DNA of 64,000 nucleotides from CAIVAT01 sp964473485. Its GTDB lineage: Bacteria > Bacteroidota > Bacteroidia > Bacteroidales > FEN-979. The DNA lies in assembly GCA_964473485.1 (NCBI GenBank), contig CAYYPH010000004.1, forward strand, positions 62,001 through 126,000, read 5' to 3'. The notes beneath the pieces are model-generated. The model saw only the letters and a program-made list of their open reading frames with translations, was not told where the DNA came from and did no database searches. Shown in pieces: positions 33,090 through 42,002 of the stretch; position 1 is the stretch's first letter; each line of letters begins with the position of its first letter. Made by a program: the position numbers and the translations under genes.

Positions 33090-34616
33090 TCATCGGGGAT
33101 AAAACAGCCCGGCCTCCGGTCCCAGGGGCAGTTTCAGCATTATCCAGACAATCATCAACAGGGTCCAGACAATGAAAAATGCGATGGAATAGGGCATCAT
33201 GTTCCCGATCAGGGTTCCAAGCCCCGTCTTCGGTTCATATTTCTCGAAATAAACGATGATCAGGGCAAAAAAGCTCATCATGGGCGATATGACATTGGTC
33301 ACGCTGTCGCCGATGCGGAATACAGCCTGCGAAAGTTCGGGAGAGTAGCCCAGCAGCATGAACACCGGGATGAAGACCGGACCCATGATCGCCCATTTGG
33401 CCGAGGCGCTTCCCATGAAAAGGTTTATAAACCCTGAGAAAAAAATAAACAGGATCACCAGCGAAATGAGGCCCAGGTCCATGGCCTGCAGCACACCTGC
33501 CCCTTTAACGGCAATAATGAGCCCGAGATTACTCCATTTGAACCAGGCAACAAACTGCGAGGCAAAAAAGACCAGAACGAGAAAGGAAACAAGGCTTTTA
33601 AAGCTGTTGTTCATCCCATTGATGACATCCCCGTGTTTGCGGAAGGTACCGGCCGTGTAACCGTATACGATGCCACATGAGGCGGCCATCAGGAATAGAA
33701 AAGCAATGAAGCCTTTGAGCAGGGGTGAATGAAGCACCGAGTTATCCTCTCCCCTCAGGAATCCGTGATCGGGAATGAGGCCTGCGGCGATGATAACAGT
33801 CCACACAGCCATCACGAGCAATACCATCCTGAGTCCTTTCTTTTCGGCTGCTGTAAGGTTTGAAACCGGCTCCATGGCAACATTTCCGGTATATTTTCCC
33901 AGTCTTGGCTCCACCCATGAGTTGGTCACCCAGGTGCCGGTGATGGCTATGACAAAGGTCGACACTGCCATGAAATAATAATTGGCTGTTGGCATCACAT
34001 AGTAACCGGGTTCGATGATATGTGCGGCTTCGGTCGACAATCCGGCAAGCAGGGGGTCGATGGTACCGATGAAGAGGTTCGCGCTGAATCCTCCGCTCAC
34101 TCCGGCAAAGGCTGCCGACATTCCCGCTATGGGATGGCGCCCTATGGAATGAAAGATCACCCCGGCCATCGGGATAATGAGTAAATATCCCAGATCGGAA
34201 GCAACGTTCGACAGAATACCGGTAAAGACGATCATGAAGGTGACCGACCGGCGTGGTGCCCTCAGCAGCAGCGCGTTAATCGCCGCCCTCACCAGGCCGC
34301 TGCTTTCGGCAATACCTATTCCAAGCATGGCTACCATGACGATGCCGAGCGGTGCGAATCCGGTATAGTTGTCGACCATTTTCAGCATGATGCGGTGCAA
34401 TCCTTCGGTCGAAATGAGGTTGATGACCCGGATGGTCTCACCGTTGGCCGGGTTTATGCCATGCCATCCGAGAAAGGCCCCGACAGATGACAACAACAGG
34501 GTTGCCAGTCCGAGGATGGCAAACAGGGCTGCCGGATGAGGCAGTGCGTTTCCCCCTTTCTCTACGATCCGTATAAACCTGTCGAAAATCCTTCCGCTTA
34601 TGTTGGTTTTTCCCAT
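33090..34616 (-). CDS. AbgT-family transporter
   Basis: A 508-residue membrane protein with the AbgT (p-aminobenzoyl-glutamate transporter) pattern: VEKGGNALPHPAALFAIL at the N terminus, GFAPLGIVMVAMLGIGIAE, SDLGYLLIIPMAG, GGFSANLFIGTIDPLLAGL, and MGSASAKWAIMGPVFIPVFM in the second hairpin half. Known AbgT members import p-aminobenzoyl-glutamate or export sulfonamides. It is the first gene after the promoter at 34634-34663 and is followed closely by xylB and xylA, an unusual partnership. It might be transcribed with the xylose genes without sharing their function. Confidence 0.88.
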   Translation of the reverse strand: MGKTNISGRIFDRFIRIVEKGGNALPHPAALFAILGLATLLLSSVGAFLGWHGINPANGETIRVINLISTEGLHRIMLKMVDNYTGFAPLGIVMVAMLGIGIAESSGLVRAAINALLLRAPRRSVTFMIVFTGILSNVASDLGYLLIIPMAGVIFHSIGRHPIAGMSAAFAGVSGGFSANLFIGTIDPLLAGLSTEAAHIIEPGYYVMPTANYYFMAVSTFVIAITGTWVTNSWVEPRLGKYTGNVAMEPVSNLTAAEKKGLRMVLLVMAVWTVIIAAGLIPDHGFLRGEDNSVLHSPLLKGFIAFLFLMAASCGIVYGYTAGTFRKHGDVINGMNNSFKSLVSFLVLVFFASQFVAWFKWSNLGLIIAVKGAGVLQAMDLGLISLVILFIFFSGFINLFMGSASAKWAIMGPVFIPVFMLLGYSPELSQAVFRIGDSVTNVISPMMSFFALIIVYFEKYEPKTGLGTLIGNMMPYSIAFFIVWTLLMIVWIMLKLPLGPEAGLFYPR

Positions 34617-34633
34617 ATTTCTGACTTTTCCGT

Positions 34634-34668
34634 CAAAAATACGACTTCCCCCTGTTCAAGCAACAGGG
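34634..34668 (-). promoter_or_regulatory. promoter with overlapping palindrome ahead of the AbgT-xyl genes
   Basis: On the minus strand TTG (34661-34663) is followed after 19 bases by TATTTTTG (34634-34641), a full consensus promoter. A perfect inverted repeat, CCCTGTT-caagc-AACAGGG on the plus strand (34650-34668), overlaps the -33 element and would block polymerase if bound by a repressor. No regulator gene adjoins it. Confidence 0.6.
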
Positions 34669-34832
34669 AAAGTCACCGGACCAGAAGTTTTTTCCCGTTA
34701 CTGTTTACGGTGCCTTCCTCCCTGATCATACCTGAATGTGATGAAACGGGAAGGGTGGATTAAAAGGCACTGCCATTTCCGTGTTTGCAGGCTATTGAAA
34801 GGACTCCAGGACCAGGGTATCCGAATTCCTCG

Positions 34833-34840
34833 TACCTTTG
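34833..34840 (+). promoter_or_regulatory. predicted -7 element of the HExxH mini-protein gene
   Basis: TACCTTTG matches TAnnTTTG. Transcription would begin near 34847, which excludes the non-ATG start at 34838 and supports the ATG at 34865. Confidence 0.55.
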
Positions 34841-34864
34841 CAGGCTGTAAAGGGTATCCTTTGT

Positions 34865-35203
34865 ATGCGTATCAGGCCGGTCAACAAAACTGTGAAGTGG
34901 ATCTCCGGGATCATCCTCGGCGATATCACCGGCATTTCGCTTTGCCCGTTTGGCATCTACATCAACCCTTCGGCGCCCAAAGAGACCCTCAACCACGAAA
35001 AGATCCATTGGAGGCAGCAGGTCGAAATGCTGGTGATCCCTTTCTACGTGTGGTACCTCATTGAGTTCTTCCTCCGCCGCATCCGTAAAAACAAACGAAA
35101 CGCCTACCTCAGTATCTCCTTTGAACGCGAAGCCTACGCCAACCAGGACGACATGGAGTACCTCAGCAACCGCAAACCGTTTTCCTGGACAAGGTACCTC
35201 TGA
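34865..35203 (+). CDS. small HExxH-motif protein of unknown function
   Basis: A 112-residue protein with ETLNHEKIHWRQQVEMLVI, where HEKIH fits the zinc-binding HExxH of metallopeptidases, followed by a hydrophobic stretch (MLVIPFYVWYLIEFFLR) and FEREAYAN, whose Glu could be the third zinc ligand (HExxH...E, gluzincin-like). It is too short for a normal peptidase domain and has no signal peptide. The start is set by the promoter at 34833. Related small proteins seem familiar from Bacteroidota, but I know of no assigned function. Peptidase activity is only a suggestion from the motif. Confidence 0.65.
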   Translation: MRIRPVNKTVKWISGIILGDITGISLCPFGIYINPSAPKETLNHEKIHWRQQVEMLVIPFYVWYLIEFFLRRIRKNKRNAYLSISFEREAYANQDDMEYLSNRKPFSWTRYL

Positions 35204-35204
35204 T

Positions 35205-35355
35205 TAAGTTCAAAATCAGTGATTAGTGATTAGCGAATGGCGATTAGGGAAAGATCAATCAGTCATTTTGTAAACAGGTGAACGGGTGAGCAAGTGAGCA
35301 ATTCAATCATTCACTCATTCACTCAATCACTCAATCACTCATTCACTCAATCATT
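35205..35355. repeat. composite intergenic repeat (7- and 8-base words)
   Basis: In order: a short CAAAATC piece, GATTAGTG/GATTAGCG words, GTGAACGG/GTGAGCAA words and a run of TTCACTCA/ATCACTCA words. The GTGAACGG words match the tandem repeat found inside the kinase genes at 54331 and 55992. The 228-base gap between genes holds nothing else recognisable. Confidence 0.75.
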
Positions 35356-35431
35356 TTTACTATCCCGAAGTGATCCCTTTATTGGTTCAGATGCGGCAGG
35401 TAAAACATCAGGATACACCATACGTCAGGTT

Positions 35432-37048
35432 TTATCGAAGGATTAGTTTTCCAATCTGACAATCGCGGTCGGTCAGGACTTTGATTAAATAAACTCCCTT
35501 TTTCAGGAAAGAAAGATCCATATCCGTCGACTTTACCGAAACTCCCTCCGGAGCTAAGGAATAGACCTGTTCTCCACTCAGATTCAAAACTTCAATTTTT
35601 GTTAATGATCGATCGGTCGTCAAAGCAAATGTTCCGGATGACGGGTTCGGTGTAATGAAAAAAGTATTGTTCGTAACAGGATTATCGTCAACTGGTGTGG
35701 TGGTGGAAAACTTGATGGTAACCATGTCGGATCCGTTGGTTGCCTGGTAATAGGTGGATTTTCCGGTGACATAGAAATTGCCGGTCTGGTCCGAAGTAAT
35801 GGCGGTTGCCTCATCATGATAATTTCCGGCACCATTGTAACGGTGAAACCATTGTTCCTGCCCGTCTGAATTGTACTTCACAGTAAGAAAATCCCTGGTG
35901 CTTATGTAGGGGGAGGGAGCATTTTCGGAATATCCGGTCACACAGATGCCTCCCTGCGGATCCATCGCCATGTCAACGGCGTAGTCGTTATAATTATCGG
36001 GGCCATTGTAACGCGCCACCCACAGTTCACTCCCCGCGGGGCTGTATTTTACAGTAGCATAATCATAATTGATACCGGTGCCACCACTGGAACCAGTAAC
36101 ATAAACGTTTCCCGTTCCATCGACAGCCAGTGAGCAGGCCTTATCATACGAATTCACAGGCCCGTTGTATCTTGCCACCCATAACTGCACTCCATCAGGA
36201 TTGTATTTGACGGTTGCGTAGTCGTCGTAAATGCCCCAGCTCTGACCTGTTACAAACACATTTCCCGTTTCATCCAAACCAATGGCTGTGGCTAGGTCGT
36301 CATCATTACCAGGTCCATTATAAACCCTGACCCAAACGGTATCGCCGTCAGGTGTATATTTAACCGTGCCGTAATTGTAGTGTTGGGCGCCTCCATCGAC
36401 ATACCCGGTTACATAAACAAATCCGGCATCATCGACCGCGATGGCCGTCGCACGGTCGTTGCCTGAGCCTCCAAGCCTGGCTGTCCATAGCGTGTCACCA
36501 TACTGGTTGTACTTGATGGTAGCATAATCGGCCCACATGAAACTCGCCACACCTGCACTGGCCCCTGTAACATATACATTCTCACTGGCATCGACCGTAA
36601 TGGAGGAAGCAACATCGTCATTATCCATTCCTAAACCAGCATAACTGCTTTTCCAAACCACTCCGCCGGATGAATTATACCGGATGGTTGTATAATCAAC
36701 CGATGTGGGTCCCTCATCACTGCCACCGGTCACATAAATGTTTCCTCCGGCATCAGTGCAAATAGCCGTGAGGTTGTCATCCCAGTTACCCTGACCGTTA
36801 TAGCTCTGAGACCATTGGATCACTCCTGAGGAACTGTATTTGGCCAGAACATAGTCGGTAGTATTGCTGATCGAATTGACGCTGATACCGCCGGTGTAAA
36901 CATTTCCGGAAAGGTCAACCGCGATGCTCTTTCCAATGTCCGACATGCCCATTGGACCGTTAAAGACAGCAATCCATTCCGGAGCTACCTGGGTGATCGC
37001 GAAAAGAGGTAACAATAAGCCCACCAGCATGGTTAAATAACTTTTCAT
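35432..37048 (-). CDS. secreted SBBP-repeat beta-propeller with T9SS sorting domain
   Basis: The start at 37048 gives a signal peptide (MKSYLTMLVGLLLPLFAITQ); the frame upstream to 37108 is not needed. About eight repeats of some 50 residues follow, each with the pattern A-x-A-x-D-x-x-G-N-V-Y-V-T-G and then D-Y-A-T-V-K-Y-x-x-x-G (for example ATAIAVDDAGFVYVTG, ATAIGLDETGNVFVTG), the SBBP repeat that builds a beta-propeller. The final 75 residues are a T9SS sorting domain (ITPNPSSGTFALTTD, LNLSGEQVYSL, FLKKGVYLIKVL). It is surface-exported; ligand unknown. Confidence 0.87.
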   Translation of the reverse strand: MKSYLTMLVGLLLPLFAITQVAPEWIAVFNGPMGMSDIGKSIAVDLSGNVYTGGISVNSISNTTDYVLAKYSSSGVIQWSQSYNGQGNWDDNLTAICTDAGGNIYVTGGSDEGPTSVDYTTIRYNSSGGVVWKSSYAGLGMDNDDVASSITVDASENVYVTGASAGVASFMWADYATIKYNQYGDTLWTARLGGSGNDRATAIAVDDAGFVYVTGYVDGGAQHYNYGTVKYTPDGDTVWVRVYNGPGNDDDLATAIGLDETGNVFVTGQSWGIYDDYATVKYNPDGVQLWVARYNGPVNSYDKACSLAVDGTGNVYVTGSSGGTGINYDYATVKYSPAGSELWVARYNGPDNYNDYAVDMAMDPQGGICVTGYSENAPSPYISTRDFLTVKYNSDGQEQWFHRYNGAGNYHDEATAITSDQTGNFYVTGKSTYYQATNGSDMVTIKFSTTTPVDDNPVTNNTFFITPNPSSGTFALTTDRSLTKIEVLNLSGEQVYSLAPEGVSVKSTDMDLSFLKKGVYLIKVLTDRDCQIGKLILR

Positions 37049-37123
37049 AATGCATGGTTTTAGTTTCAATGTAAAATTAGGAAATGTATCACACTTCTTC
37101 CGAAACAATTTTTTCCTCCCACG

Positions 37124-38098
37124 TCACGATTTTTTCTTCATGGGCGTCACCCGTTTGAGCAGGTCGTACCAGAACGGGGCCCCGAGGCTCGCGGCAAATG
37201 CGGTGAGGAGGATGCCGGCGATTTTGAGTATCCAGAGCAGGTAAAGCGGGTTGGAGCCGCCGGAGGCAGGAACGTTTTTCCCGCCCCATCCCATGGGGAT
37301 TCCCAGGTCGACGAGGATGTTGTACGACTTCAGCACCTGTTTCACCTGGGTCTTCAGCTCGCCTGTAAGGTCGTCGCGCAGCGCTCCGGCAGTGTCGGCC
37401 GCCGGCACCACCTTCGTGTCGACGATCACCAGCGTCCCTTTTGCATCGTTGAGCATCACGCGCCCGCTTTCGTCCTGCGCGGTCTGGCCTGATGCCGCCG
37501 TGGCAAAAGCGGCAAGCTTTTCGGCCTGTTCGCGGTTGTTCCAGAGGTTGAGGGTGATGTCGATGGTGTCGATGTTGAGGGTCGCGGCGATCAGCAGACC
37601 GACGGCCATCGATACGACCCGCGCGTATTGTTTGAACCAAGCAGCCAGCCTGACCATCGAGCCGTCGAAGAGTTGCTCCACCTCCTTTTTCAGTTCGGCA
37701 AAGGTGATCCCTTCGCGGCTGACCAGGGCGGAGAGCAGTGAATAAAGCTCTCCTTTATCTGTGCGGCCGTTCACCCCCTTGCGGATGCTCTCCATGTCAA
37801 GTTTCCCTCCCCCGACCTCGCTAAGCAACGCCATGGCAAAGGTGGCGGCAGGGATCGACTGCGGAAACCGTCCGGGCCTGGGCTTCAGTGCAGAGATAAA
37901 GGGCGAATTTCCGATGCGGCGGGCCATCTCGCGCCACTCACGATCGAAAAAGAGGGTCTCTATCGTCTTCCTAAGCGACCGCGACCGTACCCGCGTGGCA
38001 ATGAAGAATATTTCGTTGATGGCCGTGATCATGATGGCACATACCAGGTAGATGAACACCAGGGTGATGGCGATGTTGAGGAAAAGGGTTGTGGACAT
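37124..38098 (-). CDS. membrane protein of unknown function
   Basis: A 324-residue protein with an N-terminal hydrophobic segment (LFLNIAITLVFIYLVCAIMI), a central one (VVSMAVGLLIAATLNI) and a C-terminal one (LLWILKIAGILLTAFAASLGA), separated by charged soluble regions. The family is one I do not recognise with confidence; similar proteins with a hydrophobic N terminus, a long cytoplasmic loop and a final LGAPFWYDLL are annotated as hypothetical in many bacteria. The neighbours (a T9SS propeller and a symporter) give no clue. Confidence 0.6.
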   Translation of the reverse strand: MSTTLFLNIAITLVFIYLVCAIMITAINEIFFIATRVRSRSLRKTIETLFFDREWREMARRIGNSPFISALKPRPGRFPQSIPAATFAMALLSEVGGGKLDMESIRKGVNGRTDKGELYSLLSALVSREGITFAELKKEVEQLFDGSMVRLAAWFKQYARVVSMAVGLLIAATLNIDTIDITLNLWNNREQAEKLAAFATAASGQTAQDESGRVMLNDAKGTLVIVDTKVVPAADTAGALRDDLTGELKTQVKQVLKSYNILVDLGIPMGWGGKNVPASGGSNPLYLLWILKIAGILLTAFAASLGAPFWYDLLKRVTPMKKKS

Positions 38099-38147
38099 TT
38101 CAGGGAGATTTCAGGGGTGGAAAAATCATGGATAGGGGAAGGATGTA

Positions 38148-38462
38148 AAAATTCAAAATTCAAAATTCAAATGTCAAGGTTCAAAATTTTAAAAAATGAC
38201 CAAACAAGGAACAAGGAAACTTGAAAACAGTAATCGCAATATAAATTATGATTTGAAAATGCATACAATATGTTGATTAACAAATTCCCTAATGGCTAAT
38301 GGCCATTGCCTGATGCCTGACTTTGAATTTTGACTTTATCTTTTGCCTTTTGAATTATCATTTTACTTTTCATTTTGAATTTTGACATTTGAATTTTGAA
38401 CTTTGACTTTGTCTTTTGAATTTTGACTTTGTCTTTTGAATTTTGACTTTTCATTTTGAATT
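38148..38462. repeat. CAAAATT and GGCATTA word runs
   Basis: Two blocks. At 38148-38190 lie CAAAATT words in plus orientation. At 38287-38320 lie GGCATTA words in minus orientation, running into about 140 bases of TTTTGAA/TTTTGAC words. The last of these are in the coding frame of the symporter gene and form its C-terminal tail. Confidence 0.75.
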
Positions 38463-39820
38463 GCCGAAGGGTCCCACTCCTTCTCCCAGCGCGCGATGAC
38501 GACGGTGGCAAGGCAGTTGCCGATGACATTGGTGGCGGTGCGGGCCATGTCCATCAGTTCGTCAATTCCCAGGATGATGAAGATGGGCCACACCGGCAAT
38601 CCGAAGCTGGTGGCGGTGCCGAGCAGGATGACCAGCGACGCCCGGGGCACGCCGGCCACCCCCTTGCTGGTGAGCATCAGCGTGACCATCATCACCAGCT
38701 GGGTCTCGAACGACAGGTGTACGCCCGCCATGTGGGCCACGAATATCGAGGCCATGGCCAGGTAGAGGGTGGTGCCGTCGAGGTTGAAGCTGTAACCTGT
38801 GGGTATGACGAACGAGACGATCTTGCGGGGCACGCCGAAGCGTTCCATGTTCTCCATGGCCAGCGGAAGGGCCGACTCGCTGCTGGTGGTGGCGAAGGCG
38901 ATGGTGGCGGGTTCTCCCACCGCCCTGATGAAGGGCATGACCGGGATGCGCATGATCCACATGATGGGGAGCAGCACGCACAGCAGGAAAACGGCCAGGG
39001 CGACGTAAAGGGTCCCCAGCAACTCGAAAAGGTTGACCAGCACCCCCAGCCCCATGTGCCCCACGCTGTAGGCGATGGCCGCGAATACGGCAAACGGGGC
39101 GAAGAGCATGATCATGTTGGTGAATTTGAACATCACGGCGGTGAGGGAATCGGCAAACCGGAGCATCGGCGATCGGTACTGCTCCTTGACCATGGCCAGC
39201 GCGATGCCAAAGAGTATGCTGAAAACAACGATCTGCAGTACCTGCCCTTCGGCAATCGATTTCGCGATATTCTCGGGGAAGACATGCAGCACGATGTCGC
39301 GCCAGTTCTGGGCCTGCACCTGCGGCAGTGTACCGTGTGTCATGCCCTCGGGGACAACAACGCCAAGCCCGGCGCCGCTGATGTTGATCGCGGCGAGCCC
39401 GATGAAGAGGGCGATGGTCGACACTACTTCGAAATAGACCAGCGACTTCCATCCCATTCTCCCCACCTGCTTCAGGCTGGCATGCCCCGCGATGCCGGTG
39501 ACCAGCGTTCCGAAGAGTAGCGGCGCGATGATCGTTTTGACCAGGTGAATGAAGACCTGGCTCACGATGTTCAGTTCCTTTGAAACCGCCGGCACGTCGT
39601 GGCCGAATTCCGCACCCGCCACCATGCTGACAAAGATCCACGTGGTGAGCTTCTTTTTTTTCAGGGCAAAGAGAAAGTAGCAGGTGATGGGGATCCAGCG
39701 AAGGATCGCCAGCAACCATTCAGGGATCCCGATGAAGCCGAAATGGTCGGCCAAGGTGGCGGCGATCGCAATTGTAAGTGTAATAAAAAGTGCGATGAGG
39801 ATGTTGCGGGAGGAGAGCAT
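38363..39820 (-). CDS. dicarboxylate/amino acid:cation symporter (DAACS family)
   Basis: The ATG at 39820 (MLSSRNILIALFITL) is the start; the frame beyond it begins with TTG and is made partly of repeat sequence. Eight or so membrane segments with hairpin loops are present; the serine-rich loop FATTSSESALPLAMENMERFGVP and the NLDGTTLY motif in SFNLDGTTLYLAMASIF are the sodium- or proton-coupled glutamate/dicarboxylate transporter signatures. The normal end would fall near VVIARWEKEWDPSAI. Instead a Lys-, Gln-, Asn- and Ser-rich tail of about 30 residues follows, encoded by the intergenic repeat, so the original stop has been lost. Confidence 0.87.
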   Translation of the reverse strand: MLSSRNILIALFITLTIAIAATLADHFGFIGIPEWLLAILRWIPITCYFLFALKKKKLTTWIFVSMVAGAEFGHDVPAVSKELNIVSQVFIHLVKTIIAPLLFGTLVTGIAGHASLKQVGRMGWKSLVYFEVVSTIALFIGLAAINISGAGLGVVVPEGMTHGTLPQVQAQNWRDIVLHVFPENIAKSIAEGQVLQIVVFSILFGIALAMVKEQYRSPMLRFADSLTAVMFKFTNMIMLFAPFAVFAAIAYSVGHMGLGVLVNLFELLGTLYVALAVFLLCVLLPIMWIMRIPVMPFIRAVGEPATIAFATTSSESALPLAMENMERFGVPRKIVSFVIPTGYSFNLDGTTLYLAMASIFVAHMAGVHLSFETQLVMMVTLMLTSKGVAGVPRASLVILLGTATSFGLPVWPIFIILGIDELMDMARTATNVIGNCLATVVIARWEKEWDPSAIQNEKSKFKRQSQNSKDKVKVQNSNVKIQNEK

Positions 39821-39856
39821 ACGGGAGATATTTGGATGAGTAAAGGTAGGAAACAA

Positions 39857-39909
39857 AGTCAAAATTCAAAATTCAAATGTCAAAGTTTAAAATTCAAAAT
39901 CAAAATTCC
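39857..39909. repeat. CAAAATT-word intergenic repeat
   Basis: Seven consecutive 7-base words (CAAAATT, CAAATGT, CAAAGTT, TAAAATT and variants), in the gap upstream of the symporter gene. Confidence 0.7.
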
Positions 39910-40045
39910 TTCAATTTTTCATGTTGTTTTTCAATAGGTTGTACTTTTCTGTGATTTTTTTCTCTTCGAAATGTTACATTTTTTGAATTCTTTCGTCTCG
40001 AAGATGTGTTTAATTTAACTCAGTCTAATTAAAAATATAAAAGCC

Positions 40046-40477
40046 ATGAAAACAACCGTTAAAATATCCGCCATAACCCTTTTGTTGGTATTTGCAGTCA
40101 GTACTGCGTTTGCGTCATCACCGCTCAGGACTACGCCTCCTTCGAATGTAATCCTTCACCAGGTGAACATTGTTCCGACTGCTGAGAAATTTCTATGTGG
40201 CAGTTATGTAGTAGAACTCCGCAACCAGTTCGGGCAACTGGTAGCTCAGCCTAAAAACTTTGTTCCCGGACAGAACACCTATTATTTTGCTGAGAAATTC
40301 GACGGGGTTTCGCTCGATGGCGTTCGTACAGCCATGCTGAAGCAGATCACTGGTAACGGATTGCCGGCATGTACCTTCACGTTGCATGCAGATCCCGCCA
40401 CCCTGAAGACCACCTTTGAAACAGGTAAAACCTATTATTACGACCTAATCCTGAAAATGAAAGGCAGGATACAGTAA
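40046..40477 (+). CDS. small exported protein of unknown function
   Basis: A signal peptide (MKTTVKISAITLLLVFAVST, cleavage near AFA) is followed by about 120 residues with beta-rich composition and two Cys (FLCGSYVVELRN and GLPACTFTLHA) that could form a disulfide. No family recognised. It has its own terminator directly downstream, so it is a single-gene unit. No T9SS domain and no lipobox, so a periplasmic location is likely. Confidence 0.7.
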   Translation: MKTTVKISAITLLLVFAVSTAFASSPLRTTPPSNVILHQVNIVPTAEKFLCGSYVVELRNQFGQLVAQPKNFVPGQNTYYFAEKFDGVSLDGVRTAMLKQITGNGLPACTFTLHADPATLKTTFETGKTYYYDLILKMKGRIQ

Positions 40478-40502
40478 CAAATCATCACCCTACATATATC
40501 CA

Positions 40503-40534
40503 GCCTCCCGGAACATTCCGGGGGGCTTTTTTTT
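40503..40534 (+). terminator. rho-independent terminator
   Basis: GCCTCCCGG and CCGGGGGGC form a stem with one mismatch around a short AACATT loop, followed by eight T residues. It lies 25 bases after the small exported protein gene. Confidence 0.85.
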
Positions 40535-40542
40535 GATTTATG

Positions 40543-40572
40543 TTGATTTCAGGGTAATTCAACTTATCTTTG
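40543..40572 (+). promoter_or_regulatory. predicted promoter of the DNRLRE/PKD protein gene
   Basis: TTG at 40543-40545 and TATCTTTG at 40565-40572 are 19 bases apart, a full match to the Bacteroidota promoter pattern, 46 bases ahead of the start. Confidence 0.7.
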
Positions 40573-40618
40573 ACACAAGGTCCTCGAAACTGTTCTTTAT
40601 TTATTGTAATTGTAACTT

Positions 40619-41968
40619 ATGAAAGCCTTACCTTTTTTCCTGGTTTGCATTTCCATCCTCATGATGAGCGCGGGGTTGCATGCCCAGGTAATCACCCTGA
40701 CCTTTCAGCCCGGGCCGGATGATGGAATGGATGCCCTGTTCAGGGATGACAATCCGGCAACGAATTTTGGTGATGACGAGAATTTCACCTCCAACGCCTG
40801 GACGGTCGGCGGTAATCCATGCATCCTGCGGAGCCTTATCAGGTTCGATCTTTCGGCGATTCCCGTTCATGCCGAAGTACTGGAAGCCCGGCTGTCGTTT
40901 TATTGCCTTGACTATTCAGGGATCTACCAGCTTCAGGCCGGCGAAAATGCCAGTCAGCTGCTGCCGGTTACTGAAAACTGGGATGAACACACGGTGAACT
41001 GGATCAACCAGCCCGGGGTTTCTGCCATGAACGCAGTGCTCCTGCCCACATCGACCAATATGTACCAGGATTATCCTGACCTCGACGTCACGCAGTCAGT
41101 CCGGGTTATGGTCGAAAATCCGGCTGCCAACCATGGCTGGATGCTTCGTTTGGTTACCGAGCAAATTTACCGGTCGATGGTTTTTGCCTCCAGTGACTGC
41201 GCGGTGGAGGAGTGGCGGCCAAAACTGGTGGTCACCTACAAGATGTGCGACCCCCCGTTGGCCCGCTTCGGATACCTGCATGAGGGCCCGAAAGTAAGTT
41301 TTTCCGATTCCTCTTCCTCGGCATCATCCTGGTTCTGGGATTTCGGCGACGGTTATTTTTCCAACCTGCAGCATCCCGTCCATGAATATGTCATTCCCGG
41401 GAAATATCGCGTATGCCTCACCGTATCCGACTCTTGCGGTACCGCTGAAATATGCGACACAGTGCAAGCCTGCGACCTGCCTGAAACTTTGTTCAGTCAT
41501 TCTGTAACCGGGCGTACCGCAGGGTTTACCGACCAGTCGGCAGGAGCCTCAACCTGGTATTGGAATTTCGGCGACGGATTTTATTCCGATCTTTCTGACC
41601 CTGTCCATGTGTTCAATGAAGCCGGCACCTACCAGGTATGTCTCACTTGCGGCAACGGATGCGGTTTTCGGATTTTCTGCGATTCGGTGACGGTGACCTG
41701 GGGTACCGGGACAAATCATGAACAGCCCTCCGAGCCCACCCTTTATCCCAACCCGGCGCATGGAACCGTGCGTGTGATCCTGCCTGAAGTGAAACCCCCG
41801 GAAGGTTGCCAATACGAAATAGCTGAAATCACAGGAAGGATGAGGGCCTCCGGTACTCTTTCCTGGAATGGGGGACCCATCGACCTCACGGGGCTGCAAC
41901 CGGGGGTCTACCTCTTCAGGCTGTGGTCTGAAGGCCGGGTGGTGACGAGGAAGCTGGTGGTTTATTGA
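40619..41968 (+). CDS. secreted DNRLRE/PKD protein with T9SS sorting domain
   Basis: A signal peptide (ending LHAQ) is followed by a DNRLRE domain (residues about 24-210: FQPGPDDGMDALFRDDNPATN, LRSLIRFDLSAIP, NWDEHTVNWINQPG, WMLRLVTEQ), which is a carbohydrate-binding-like module. Two PKD domains come next (SSSSASSWFWDFGDGYFSN and AGASTWYWNFGDGFYSD), each ending in a VCLT strand. The last 70 residues are a T9SS sorting domain (LYPNPAHGTVRVILPE, LQPGVYLFRLW). A surface-attached binding protein is likely. No catalytic domain is seen. Confidence 0.88.
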   Translation: MKALPFFLVCISILMMSAGLHAQVITLTFQPGPDDGMDALFRDDNPATNFGDDENFTSNAWTVGGNPCILRSLIRFDLSAIPVHAEVLEARLSFYCLDYSGIYQLQAGENASQLLPVTENWDEHTVNWINQPGVSAMNAVLLPTSTNMYQDYPDLDVTQSVRVMVENPAANHGWMLRLVTEQIYRSMVFASSDCAVEEWRPKLVVTYKMCDPPLARFGYLHEGPKVSFSDSSSSASSWFWDFGDGYFSNLQHPVHEYVIPGKYRVCLTVSDSCGTAEICDTVQACDLPETLFSHSVTGRTAGFTDQSAGASTWYWNFGDGFYSDLSDPVHVFNEAGTYQVCLTCGNGCGFRIFCDSVTVTWGTGTNHEQPSEPTLYPNPAHGTVRVILPEVKPPEGCQYEIAEITGRMRASGTLSWNGGPIDLTGLQPGVYLFRLWSEGRVVTRKLVVY

Positions 41969-42002
41969 AGGGAGGGTAATGGAAGGGGGAAGGGAGAAAG
42001 GG

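Noticed and set aside
38456..39520. 354-codon plus-strand open frame opposite the symporter
   Set aside because: His-, Gly- and Asp-rich antisense of a recognised membrane transporter.
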